DNA from: Streblospio benedicti
Lineage: Eukaryota; Annelida; Polychaeta; Spionida; Spionidae
Direction: 5' to 3'
DNA length: 64,000 bases
Assembly: GCA_019095985.1 (NCBI GenBank)
Contig: JAGTTF010000035.1
Span: 1 to 64,000, forward strand
Below are positions 21,605-33,099 of the stretch, one piece after another; position 1 is the stretch's first letter, and each line of letters starts with the position of its first letter. A program made the translations under genes and the position numbers. Under the pieces are notes generated by a model. That model saw only the letters and a list, made by a program, of their open reading frames with translations, was not told the origin of the DNA and made no database searches.

Positions 21605-24068
21605 TTATGCATCATCGTCCAGCCCTAATGCATCAACCAGATCAAATGCATTTAGTGATGCACATGCTCTGACTTGCTCGGTTCTGAGAATGTCGAGAGA
21701 GTCGTCACAATTTCCATCGGAATAGTAGCATTCATCCTCAGAATCCAACTGATCAGTGTCTTCTACTGCGGATGCAGCCACTACAGGAAGCTGGTTGTCT
21801 TCATCAGCATGTTGCTGCTCAGGTATAATTCCCTCACTTGGTTGAGAAAATACAAGTGCATTATACTGTTGCAGTGCAGGCTCCCTTCTCCGTTTGGATG
21901 CATAGAATTCCTGGAAGAAAAAAAAAACAAAAAAACAAAAAAACATTACATTGAATGATTTCTCTCCTGTATGATTCTGACAATAATAGTGATTAACATT
22001 GATCGTTGATATGGTTTATTTTGATGAATCAATACCTGCACTGCAGGTAATAGGTTGAAGCCTTCACAAACAACCACTGGCTGGGCTCTGCCCTCCTCGT
22101 CAGTGACCAGCTCTACAGTTTTGGTGATTGGAGCACTTTCCAGGTTCACTGTCATGATTGCACTAAGTGAGGTGTCAGAAAGTTTGCGACGATGATCCGT
22201 CTTAATCCTTTTCATTAAGGAAAAACCCCTTTCAGCATCGGAAGAGGAAGCAGGTAGGGTCATACACAGGTCTATCAGGGACAGGATATTTGGTAGCCTT
22301 GCCCTGAAGAGTTCATTGATGATGTTCTCAAGAGAGTTGACTTTCTGTAATCTGAAAACAGTTGAGAAATCAATGAGAAATTACATTGCCTACAAGTTCA
22401 TTAAATTATATGAATCAGATCTTAAACAGTAGAAGTTTTAATTCTATCAAAGAATTTATTTTTTCTTTGATTAAATGTTGTAAATTCATGATTACCGTTG
22501 ATAGAGAAAATGCTTTAAACTAAGCCATTCTGGCATCAGATTTTCCCTGCGGACTCCAGCCTTTTCCAAAATATTGGAGAACTTCTCAGAAAGAACAGCG
22601 ATACTTGCATTCCCAAAATCTGAATCAGAGTAAAGGGTAAGTATAATTTTATTTTATAATAGATTAGTACACAAAAAGCCTGGGAAAAAAAAATCTTCTT
22701 TTCTGTATTTAATCAATTGTTATCAACTGATGAACAACTACTAAGCAAGAAAGATTTGTATATAATTTGCCAGAGATTGCAAGAAAGGTATATAAGTCTC
22801 TAATAATTCTTTTCATGTGTTTTTATATTTATTTAATTGTTTAGTAAACAAATAAATAACAAAAACTTTTAAAGCCTTTGGGATAAAAATCTAATTGTTT
22901 TAACAAAATTTAAACTGGGAAAATTGTTATCTGCAATTGTTATCTGCAACACGCTAAATGTACTAGTATTTGCAAGAAAACAAACTTACAAACAGAACAT
23001 CAAGAAAACAAACAACAAGTGACTTTTGCAGTGATTGGATAAGATTTTTGCGGGCAGATTTGAAACTGCTGTCATTGCCCAACAAAGTCAAAAACCTGGT
23101 AGTCATTTTTTCCATTTATTTTTGACAGCCGTGGTCCATCACTAATTGATATTAAAAGCAAACATTTTAGTAATTCTAGTTGTAATTCAAAAGGTATAAA
23201 AATCCAAAAAAATATTTTTCAATATTATAATTTCTAGTTGTAGTATGAACTGTAATTTTAATGCAATTTGTCTTTGAGTGAGTTTACCTGTTTTATGAGA
23301 ATATCTTGTCTTTGGAACGCCTTGAAAAGGTCACTCAATTTGTCTTTGGAACGCCTTGGAAAGGTCACTCAACGCTGTTAGGACATCCCTGAGAAAATGG
23401 ATCATGTACACAAATGAGCGTGAAGTTAAGTTCTTTAAAAAGTTCTTAGCTTTGCTAGCAGAATCCTTCCTGTGTGCTTCATCATGAGGGTTCTGGATCT
23501 GGAAGTAGACAAGTTTCGTCTTTGGATTAGTACACTAATTGATTAATGATGATTTCATGTGAAAACTGATGTTTGTAAAATTTACTCAACAATTTCGTTT
23601 TTACATGCTATGAGAAAAATCTAATACTGTTGGGGATCTCTGATTTAAACATTTTAATATCATGTTCTTAGATAATTCCTAGTAGTAATTATTTTTTGAA
23701 TTTCCAAAATGAAAACAAAGGACCTACTTGCTGCATGTGAGTCACCAATGGCTTATATCCAGCCATGAGGTTGGTAATTGCCCTAAGGGTGTGTGGCATC
23801 CATCTAGTTCCTGAGACTGTAGTTGGCATCAAGGGCTTGATGCCATGAGCTTGAAAGCTAGCTTTGAGGTTTGCTCTGTTCAAAGAACTATTTCTGTAGA
23901 AGAGGTAGATATTGGTGAGACAAGTTGAGGTCAAACTGTACAGATTGATACCTTTAGAACCATCTTTATAAGCCAATTCAAGACAGTGGGCTGCTCAATG
24001 CACTCCAATAATCTGATTCTCCAGGCATATTTCACGTACTTTGGCCACAACTTGTGATGGGGAATCAG
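21605..24068 (-). pseudogene. hAT transposase-like gene (ZNF862-type, C-terminal half), five exons, broken
   Basis: The minus strand carries a series of protein blocks with canonical splice sites: 24,068-23,728 (CLENQIIGVH, then RANLKASFQAHGIKPLMPT and WMPHTLRAITNLMAGYKPL), 23,498-23,288 (QNPHDEAHRKDSASKAKNFL), 22,619-22,496 (VRRENLMPEWLSLKHFLYQR), 22,351-22,036 and 21,912-21,605. The 22,351-22,036 exon holds the hAT dimerisation motif: LPASSSDAERGFSLMKRIKT and the DHRRKLSDTSLSAIM segment. The final exon is acidic and ends at a stop at 21,605. Neighbouring exon phases are compatible. Two defects are visible: a stop where a Cys is expected in GVH-AAHCLELAYKD near 23,987, and a 34-bp tandem duplication at 23,306-23,373 that breaks the frame. 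The N-terminal BED-finger part was not found upstream. hAT-derived host genes and hAT transposons both look like this; introns and lack of visible termini favour a duplicated domesticated-type gene, now a pseudogene. Confidence 0.75.
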
Positions 24069-24669
24069 CTAGAAAACAAGAATCGATTAATCGTAATAAT
24101 CGGAACACCTTTCCGATCGATAACTCGATTAATAATCGAAATGTCCCAATCTTAAAAAAGGTGATGATTATAATTAAAGATAATTGATTCTATAGCCAAT
24201 AACTTCCAGAATACACAGACCGCATCATGTTCCTTGGGCATTCTATAAAAAGCATATTTGTTCGGCCACTGAGCATAATCTTTAATGGATATTCCTACTG
24301 CTAATAATAGTCTACATAAAGATGTAAATTTTATGGTCTATAACCATCAATATAAAATAAAACGTAGGATATCCTTGCACTCCATTATCAGAACACAGTG
24401 CAGTTTCAATAGTACAATCAATCATCTTTGCTGAATCAGAACAATTTTTCAGTTCAGTTTCAATATGTTTATTAAGTTTCAAAAACTTTGCTTTTCAAAC
24501 ATGAAACTAGTAATAAGTTACAATGGCAGAATGATTTAAGCAACTTCTTCTATAAACTCTATTGCCCAACAATCAACTTTGCTGATTTCATGGTTCTTTA
24601 GTGTTGATTATTTTTCAGCCAGCTCTTCCCATGTGGGGGCTAGACATTTGCAATGCCCACACCTAAAGT
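24069..24669. other. Upstream flank of the hAT-type pseudogene
   Basis: The acceptor TTTTCTAG at 24,069-24,076 (minus strand) marks an intron leading upstream. No further exon was recognised in this AT-rich stretch. Confidence 0.5.
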
Positions 24670-25510
24670 AATAATACATATTTTTTAGTTGATTACTAGT
24701 GTTACTTTAAACCTTAAAAAACTATTTCACTTTCAAATACCAGTTCCATTCACCAAACTGTAAATGATTACAACCAAACATTTATGACTTGCAAAACATT
24801 TCCACAAATTGGTTGGGTCCTGACCATGCCAAACAGCTCATCTAATCTGTCATCTAGTCACATGGCAAGCGCCTGAGTGGTCTGGGCTCCTGCTCTACGG
24901 GTATAAGCTAGTGGTGTAATACTGAAGATTTCACTATTTGAGTTTTTACTTGCTTTATTGCTAAAAAATCAGCCAACCTGGATAGCTTTCACCAATTCCA
25001 TTGGCTTCATCAGTCTAATGACTTGCCGCCAAAAGGGTTAATCGTCACGTGATAGTGGTACTTTAAACCTTAAGGATGTTGCTGAATTGCCGGCAGTTTG
25101 CCCCCACATTCTTGTTGAGGTCTGGTTTTGGCCTGTTCCATTCACCACGGATCACGGTCCAATATCTTGATGTTGTCCAAAATGGCTTTTTCTGTTTGCA
25201 GAATACGTGTGAAACATTTATATGTTGGTCAAACCTCGTTTTCAATGTCTTTGAAGTATCTAATACATAGGTTTTAGTTGATTTCTGGGTCTTTTTCCTC
25301 CAAAACCACTAGACCATACCAGTTCCATTCACCAAACTGGTCATTAGAACAAACATTTCACTTTCTTGGTTTTCAATAAATTGCCATAGTCCTTCATAAT
25401 TCTCAATGTGCCTCGGATAGATCTTTCATCTAGGAACATGGCAAGCGCCTGAGTGGTCTGGGCTCCTGCTTTACGGGTATAATTAGTGGTGTAATACTGA
25501 AGATTTCATT
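24670..25510. repeat. Degenerate tandem duplication, ~578-bp unit
   Basis: Positions 24,670-24,935 recur at 25,260-25,510. Shared landmarks are AATACATA...TTTTAGTTGATT, CCAGTTCCATTCACCAAACTG (24,740 and 25,318) and CATGGCAAGCGCCTGAGTGG (24,861 and 25,438), all at offsets of 577-589 bp. The middle of the first unit has no counterpart because the second unit is truncated. No coding potential. Confidence 0.7.
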
Positions 25511-27245
25511 CAATCTTTGTGAAGCTATCACAGCTGTTAGGGGAGACTTGGACAAGGATACTGATTATTTTTCTTTTAAATATATCGGCACTGAACGTCT
25601 GTAAACTATTAGCTAATATCAACCTAGGCTACTTGTATTACTATTAGATCTAAACTTGCACTTTGGCCCACTGAAAAGCCGGTATATTTTGTGAAATTCT
25701 ATTCATTCTTGGGAGTGATGCAGACAAAATATCAAACAGTAGTCATATAAATAACTAACTCTAAACAGTGACACTTACTTCGAAGTCTTTGCATGTAACA
25801 TCTAGCTATAATCTTCATATTTCTTTTTCAAAACCCAAATTTAATTTCCATCCACATTCGGTTTGATTTTGGTATCTTGATCAACTCGCCTCTGTAACAG
25901 CACTCACGTTCATATGCACTAGAGATGCTAATTGACTAAGGCTGCATTACATCATACCGGATGTTCCTTAAGCAAATAAATCATAAAACGTGACCCAGTT
26001 TTATTGTGCGATGTTTACAATTGCGACATGATTTTAGGGCATTTTCCGGAGCTTATAAAATATTGAGCGCAAACTTTAATCTTCGTGAAGCAATGCTGCG
26101 CAACTTTTTAAATTACTTTTTATTTTGTATGCAAAGCCTCATTTATGTTCACGGGCTCATAAGGTCTGTACAGTCTGTTCAAATTTGCTCCTCAAGTTTG
26201 AGTAAAAAAGAACTACCAAAAATATAGTTTAATAACTTTTTAAACATTGGTCATGAAGGTAAAAAGTAAATAGATTCTTATAGACAATTGCTTTTTTTAT
26301 CAATATATTCACAAAGATGATTTTTGAATAGTCTCATTTATTTTTTATTACATGTCAAAATATGTAGGACTTTGGAACTAAAAGTTGGCTCGATGCCAAA
26401 ATACGCCTATTTTCATTGTTATGATTATAAATCTGCACGTGGTCCGTTATAGAAAATGAGGCTGACGTTAGCTAAATGCCGGTGTGACCATGAAAAGTTG
26501 GAGAAGCAAGGAGGAAAGTTTGGACGATGCACGTGTAGTTAGAAGCCTGTTTGTGATCGTGACATTGGTTAGAAAGCTGTTCCATGGACCATGGTCTGCA
26601 AAATTTCATACCGCTTTAAATTCTGGAATATAACTCACACATACTGGAATTGACAGATCAACAGCATGGATACATACCCAGGATCAAACTTCCAAACTAT
26701 ACAGGACTTTATTCAGAGAGACTCATTGAAAAGTTTGGCAAATCTCTGTTAAAAGCTAATATTAAGACGTTACGTTCCTTCTATCTATGCAAGGTCACAC
26801 AGTGCCCAGTGGAAAAAACCGGACACACGCATAGCTAATATGCGAATTTTTCAATCGCTTCAAAGAATTCATCTTGGTTGTAATGTCCAGAGCTAATGAA
26901 TGGGAATATTGACGAAAATGAAGTCTACACACAATTTCACAAATAACTGTAGTCTGAGACTGATGGACTAGATCTGGGATAAACCTGTGACCGTGTGTAA
27001 CTGTAATTGTTGACATGATTGACGTGAAAACATGGGATTATGCATTAAAATGTATCCGTCAGATTGGAATGGCTTATTTGCATGTATGTATTTGCAAATA
27101 ATTTGGCAGTTGTTTTTGTGGGAATGTTTTTGCACTGTTTGGGCCCGATGGAGACTATCTACCACAGGCCATAAATTAATTTTGGTGCATTGAATTCATT
27201 TTGGTAATTTGTTAATGTTTGTCTTTTGTTTATAATATTTATTAT
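25511..27245. other. No supported gene
   Basis: Small frames such as 26,650-26,838 (plus) look moderately protein-like but have no recognisable motif or splice support. Nothing else was seen. Confidence 0.5.
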
Positions 27246-28156
27246 TTAAAGGGTGAACTCTTTAAGGGGAAAATATTCTATTTTCAGCTTTTTAATATTC
27301 ATTATACTGTAAACTATGAAAGAACAACATGTTTTGAAATGAACCTTTTATCTTCAATAAATTTCCCATTCCAACGCATTTTGTAAAGACCAAGCTGGAG
27401 TGAAAAACAATGACTCATTCTTTGCAGGCTTATAAGGTTATATGGGCTAAAAATTCAATTTTTACATTTTCAATGTTTTGTATGCTATAAATGATAAAAA
27501 AACAACATCTTTTTAAAATGAACCTTTTATCATCAATAGTTTTTCTTATATGATACATTTTGTAGACAGCAACTAATGTCAATGTATATTGATTGGCCAT
27601 GTTTAAAGCCCATTTTCTCAAAGCTAAGTTTGCATAGTGGATGAATTTTTCTTTTATATTTCTCCTTAACCATGAAATCAAATTTTCACAAACGTGTATA
27701 TATTTGAAGATGTATGCATTCTGAAGAAAACCTTACTAGGGATTTTGATTTTTTTTATTTCGTTGATGAATTATGAACGTTTTTGCATTGATTTGCAAGA
27801 AAATTCGGAAAATAGGTGGATTTAATACTTAAAATGCATGTAAAATGATAAATAGGAAAACATAAAAAATTTGAGGCAAGGTTTGCTAGATAAATATACA
27901 AATTTTGTAACTGAATAGTGATTTTGGTCATTTTGATGTTTTCCTATCAGTTATATGCTTTGAGGCAAAGTTGTCATTTTTTCATTAATTGCTTTATAAT
28001 TTTTTTTCATTAATCTATAAAATTCAAAACATGTTGTGTCATTAGATTAGATAATTATCTACAAAATAAGGTGTAATTTGTAAGAATTGAAGCAATAATG
28101 AGTGAGAAAATCAAAGTTTAATAAAATCCTAAGAAAAGAGTTCACAGTCCCCTTAA
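27246..28156 (-). mobile_element. 911-bp TTAA-bounded non-autonomous element, copy 2
   Basis: Reverse-orientation relative of 8077-8991, matching along its full length and bounded by TTAA at 27,246-27,249 and 28,153-28,156. The end at 28,156 is nearly identical to the left end of copy 1; the other end has a small deletion. The same internal dimer is present (ACCTTTTATCWTCAATA at 27,346 and 27,523). Non-coding. Confidence 0.75.
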
Positions 28157-28977
28157 ATTAGTAGTGTGTAAATTTGAAAATGAATATATGAACATTGTTT
28201 TACAAAAGGTTAATCATTGCTGGAGTTTTCTAATATTAGAAAAAGCTAGATAACTATTTTCTAGAGTCTGCCATCTACAATCTGTACTACTATTACCATG
28301 CTCAAGCAAAACACAGTCGTGGTGAGGTGCCATTTTGTTCAACATGTTAGAAACTGTTTTTCTGCTTTTAAACAAAATATATTTGGAAACAAAATGCACT
28401 TTTGTTCTTATTTTTTTAAATTTTTATAAAATGTAATCTCATGTTGGGATGCATTTTTGTAAGTTTTCTGCTATGAATTTCTCGCATTAACACTCAAATG
28501 AATAAGTATGACACATAAAATAGTCTCCAGAGGAGACAGGCAAGCTTTAGTGCAAATTATCTCATTTGCATATGCCTAATTTGCATAAACATAGCATTCT
28601 TTAGGTTTTTGTCACAAATGCAATTTTAAAAGTTTTTGTGAAGTTACTATTGCTTTTATTCACAGTCATTAAAGATACAATTATGCACTCTCACTAAAAC
28701 TTTGGGTAGGATCTGATTAAAACTGATTATTTGCCAGACTAATATTTCTGACCATTCCAATTTAATGTCTAATACAAAATCATGTATTAGTAGTCATTTT
28801 AAGTTGTTTTTTTGTCAGAATAAATGCAAGAAATTGTTTTATGATTTTATTCAATATATATGATGCCCCTCTATCACAGAAAAATCTACAACAATCACCC
28901 AATCCGAAATAGGTTTTTAGACATTTTTTCAAAATGGCCTCTGGGCATATCGGAAAAGATTATGTTTTTATTTTCTA
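28157..28977. other. AT-rich spacer
   Basis: No gene or repeat recognised. Confidence 0.55.
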
Positions 28978-29400
28978 AGCTTCATTAACGTGTAATACAT
29001 GGAATTTGGGGTTAACAAGGTCACTGATTCCATTTTCAGTGTTATTTTAATGATTTGACCTTATCTTGACCTTCAAATCCAAGATGGCTGTCACTTACCA
29101 TGTGGAGTTTACATATTTTACCTTTTATACCTACATCAATATAATATGTAATACCTGGGCTTTAGGGTTTAACGGTGTCACTGATTCCATTTTCAGCATC
29201 ATTTTAATCATTTGACCTTATCTTGACCTTTAAATCCAAAATTGCTACTACTTTATCGTGAACATTTTACGTATTTTATTTATATGCAATGTTGCTGTGT
29301 AATACATGCATTTTTAGCTTTTCAGGGTTACGGATTGCAACTGAACTGTGTTATTTTACTGCTTTAACCTGATCTTAACTCATAAATCCACAGTGAGTCC
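28978..29400 (+). repeat. Degenerate tandem repeat, about three ~155-bp units
   Basis: Three successive units start near 28,992, 29,148 and 29,300 with TGTAATACMTG. Units 1 and 2 share GTCACTGATTCCATTTTCAG, ATTTTAATSATTTGACC and TTATCTTGACCTT; unit 3 keeps the order but is more diverged. Units 1 and 2 contain AAATCCAARATKGCT, a word also seen near the ends of the Academ-like element at 43,499-46,636. Confidence 0.7.
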
Positions 29401-29989
29401 ATTTAGCATTGAAATATGATAACATATATACTGGTAAACATAATTTGAATGGTAATGGAATCTCAGCTCGTTCATACCTTTAGTCATGAAAGAGAGAGTT
29501 ATGCACAAAGATTATTACAGTAACAACATTTATTCTAAACCAAAGAACATACAACAGATACATACATATGCATGTACATTTATAAATATACAACAGATAA
29601 GATTCAGATATGATATTTCCCACAGGGAAAGCCATAAGCCTCCTACATTGAGTGGCTAAAGAATCTAGGGTCCCATTGCTTGGGAACCTCCAGTGTCTAT
29701 AGTTCTTCATTTACATCTTCCAAATCATTGTTGCATTGATTGTGACAGTTTGTTAATTGGAAAGAGCCACATGCTGATTGTACAACTGACCGCTATATTT
29801 CTTCCAATGACAATGGGTTGTGGAATTGCTGGGTATGCTAGTAATCACACACTGTCGTGCAACCTTTATATCATTCATTTCAAGGCAGTAATGTCATTTG
29901 CTTTCCCACTCCCATTTAGAAGGATCATCATGGGCTATTTTCTATCCAAACTAATAGTAGACTCTCAAAGGATGAATTTACAGAGTTCA
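29401..29989. other. No supported feature
   Basis: Open frames here (for example 29,693-29,992) have no protein-like motif. Confidence 0.5.
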
Positions 29990-31110
29990 TGATCATTATT
30001 GAAATGGTCAAGAAGCAACTGAACAGCCTCCATCACTGGCCAATATATGTGTCTTGTCACAGGCATCAGAGGAACTTGAGGAGCCCTTCACCCACCTGTT
30101 CCAGCTATCCCTTGATACAGGACAACTCCCCACCTGACTGGACTAGTGCACCGGTTACGTCAATTCAAAAGAAAGGCAGTAAACCGACAGCAAGCAACTA
30201 TAGGCCAGTGAGTCTTACATACATCCTACATACATCCTATGTTTTTAAAGTCATTGATAAGCTGGTGCGAGATCAGATGATGAAACACCTGCAAAGCAAC
30301 AACAAAGCAACTTTTATCAGAAAGGACAACATGGGTTCTTGCCAGGCCGGTTGTGCATCACATAACTGGTTGAGGTCATGGATAACTGGACAAGTATCCT
30401 GGATGATGGCGACAGTGTGGAGATCTAATACATGGACTATCAAATGGCGTTTGACTCTATCCCATACCATCGTCTCCTGGCAAAAATACACGCTTTCAGC
30501 ATCAGAGGCAAAGTCCTCAAGTGGCTGACAAATCTCTTCACAGTCAGACAACAGATCGTTGTCATCAATGGCACCCAATCACACAAGGTGCATGTGAGTA
30601 GCGGTGTGTACAAGGGTCCATTGTTGGGCTGATAATGTCTGTCCTGTTCATTAATTACCTGCCAAGATATGAAGCTGTACACGAGAAGTGACACTAATGA
30701 AGGCCATTAGGACCTGCAATCCTCAATGAAGCAGACAAGGATCTTGGACAACAGGCTAGCATTCAAATACCACATAGCGCAGGCAACATCAAAGGCAGAT
30801 TGCATCATTGGAGTCATCCGCAAGTCCTTTAACTATCTGATGAAGAAAACGTTTGTCCACCTGTACAGGAGCCTGGTGAGACCCATCCTGGAATAGGGAC
30901 CCCTGCATCTGGCAACCACACCTGAGGATACTGTGCAGTGATATCGAGGATGTACAGAGCAGAGCCGCAAACCTTCTATCCCATCTGTACAACAAACCCA
31001 ACCCAGAAAGACTAAAGATTCTGAAGGAGAGCATTAAGACTAGAGGTGACATGATCCAGGTATTCAAATACCTCAACAGCTTCTATGATGTCCAACAGCC
31101 AACACTCATA
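29990..31110 (+). pseudogene. 5'-truncated CR1/jockey-type LINE, reverse transcriptase and 3' domain
   Basis: Non-LTR retrotransposon remnant. Recognisable blocks in order are EPFTHLFQLSLDTGQLPPDW near 30,085; VTSIQKKGSKPTASNYRPVS near 30,155; VFKVIDKLVRDQMMKHL; MDYQMAFDSIPYHRLLAKIH at 30,432 (the first catalytic Asp region); and VLKWLTNLFTVRQQIVVING. After the position expected for the YADD box, which appears deleted, come DNRLAFKYHIAQATSKAD, MKKTFVHLYRSLVRPILE and a final MIQVFKYLNSFYDV. The blocks lie in different frames with internal stops, for example the TAG after PILE near 30,896. No endonuclease domain or poly-A tail was seen. The arrangement is typical of CR1-like elements, and it is long dead. 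Confidence 0.82.
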
Positions 31111-32511
31111 ATCTTAGAAAACGACTTGCAGGTGTTGGTGACGAAATGCCAGGAGCTTGCAGAGATCTTTTATTGTTCAGTTACTCATAGCAGACTGCCG
31201 TGTCCCTCGCCTGCATAACGCTTATATATCCTCTCCAGACTAACTAGGCCTCGCTAGCCAGGCACCTGACGGTGCCTGGCTGAGTCTGCCATCTGGGACT
31301 GTACATTACTCCTCCTTATTTGATGCGAAAAGTCCCGTTGAAGGGACTTGTAGCATTAGATAATCAGAAGCCCCCCTTTTATGAATTGTTCATAGTCTGG
31401 ACAGTTAAGCGCAGTGCAGGTTTGGAGTTGGCCGGGTGCGTTATGACATATGTGTGGCAACTTATTGATGCGCCTATATAGTATACAATCAAATTCACAT
31501 GAGTTAGAATAGTGTACAACTTGGTGCAATTAATAATGTTATTACAATGACCCAAATTGATATTGCATTATAAATGATGACATCATGTTACAGATATACA
31601 ATTAACTATATATTGACAAGCAGTTGTTAACGTTATGTAACAACTTTAGAGAACAAGCTATATTGAAAGAACTAGACTAACAAATACACACAACGTCTAA
31701 CTCATAATTACACAAAAGAAACTGTTAGAGTGTATTTCAAATGACATGTTTACAATGTTATTATTGATATACATTTAAATATGTAGAAGTAATCAGATAC
31801 ACATAATGTTTAACAATTGTATAGTAATTGACATCGTTAAGTTTTAAGAATTTTCAAATGTGAGCAAATATGGCAATTATAACATAATGTGCTTTAGTCA
31901 TTGTGTTTTGCAAAACTTTTTCTTTTAGGACGTTATGTCGAGTTATAATTGATTACATCGTATATCAATTGTTATCGTAAAACATTTAAATTTTTACAAA
32001 TATTGATTGGTATTAAACCAATGTCACCATAGCGTTCAGCACTTGTTGCTCCATATATAATACAATCCCCAGACCAAAATCGCATTATATATCAGCTAGA
32101 TTACACGATAGTTTACATGACTGCAATATTTGCTCACTCAGTCTTCTTCCCAGCTTGGATTATCAATCATTTTCATTTGAGATGGTAATATTTGATTAGC
32201 TTCAATATCTTGACCTTAACAAACGCTTCTGTGACTGATGGAATGCATGCTAGCTGTCAGATACTACTATATTCGACAGCTAGCTGTTTAGTTTTGGAAT
32301 GTCAGACCTGCTTCTGGTTTGGGAGCATTCTCGCTCATTCAGAGAACTCAACATTCTCCAGAGCTAGAACACAACCCTTTGAATCATAAGCTTGTTTACA
32401 GGTAGAACATCTATTGCTTTGCCAATAACTCTATCTTAAACATCCTCTGCTGTTGATTTTGACTTACGTTTTACTCCATCAGCTAGTCAATCCCTAATTG
32501 ACCCCGCACCG
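31111..32511. other. AT-rich spacer with one perfect hairpin
   Basis: Positions 31,256-31,281 form a perfect 11-bp stem AGCCAGGCACC with a 4-nt loop TGAC. The remaining 1.2 kb shows no coding region or repeat. Base composition changes abruptly to GC-rich at about 32,500, where the Gypsy element begins. Confidence 0.6.
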
Positions 32512-33070
32512 TGATGGCCCGTACGTCCTACGCTCGCACTTTCCATAGGCACGTCATTTATGACGTACCTGTTGTTTATGACGTGACGTGTCCCCGATGT
32601 GTCCCGTTGCTAGGTTACAGACCGGATAAAACAGGACAAACACTGGTTTTGTCTGGTTTTATCCGGTTTTATGTGACTTCGCAAATCGAAGACGGAATAG
32701 CCGTCAGTTTAGCTTGAGAGGTTGTTGCGACAACATCGTAGGAACCAACACCCCCGAATCTCGTAGATTCGGGGCCTTTCAAACTATACTCACGTATTAA
32801 TAAGGTTACTAGACCCTCGTGCATACGTGTCTTGGATCTAGTACCCTCTTTGATACATATTCAGCTTGGCGTGTGCCACGGTCTGAAGTCGTCGCTACCA
32901 GCACCAGTGCAAAGTCCCCCCCGTGTGGGGCCGTCAATCTGGTCTTGGGAGAGGCCCTGTACGACCGTAGTGTGGGCCTACGTATCATTGGGACAAACAC
33001 AACGAGAACCCAGGCGGTGTGAGCGCCTCGACCAGTACCAGGAGCCGTGTACAAGTCCAAAAAGCTTACA
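32512..33070 (+). other. Probable 5' LTR or terminal region of the Gypsy element
   Basis: A region running from TGATGGCCCG to AGCTTACA directly before the primer-binding site. It contains a perfect hairpin at 32,752-32,774 (stem CCCCGAATCT, loop CGT) and repeated GTTTTRTCYGGTTTT words near 32,640-32,670. The left limit is a guess based on the TG...CA rule and the composition change. Confidence 0.5.
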
Positions 33071-33073
33071 GTT

Positions 33074-33091
33074 TGGTGCCGTGACCAGGAT
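33074..33091 (+). promoter_or_regulatory. Primer-binding site resembling tRNA-His
   Basis: TGGTGCCGTGACCAGGAT matches the complement of the 3' end of animal tRNA-His (including CCA) at about 16 of 18 positions, from memory of that tRNA. It lies 3 bp after the CA end of the terminal region, the expected place. Confidence 0.6.
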
Positions 33092-33099
33092 TTGATTGG

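Noticed and set aside
28978-29400. CRISPR-like array
   Set aside because: Units are ~155 bp, diverged, without unique spacers, and the context is animal DNA.
31256-31281. Rho-independent terminator-like hairpin
   Set aside because: There is no T run after it and the context is eukaryotic; kept only as an unexplained hairpin in the spacer entry.
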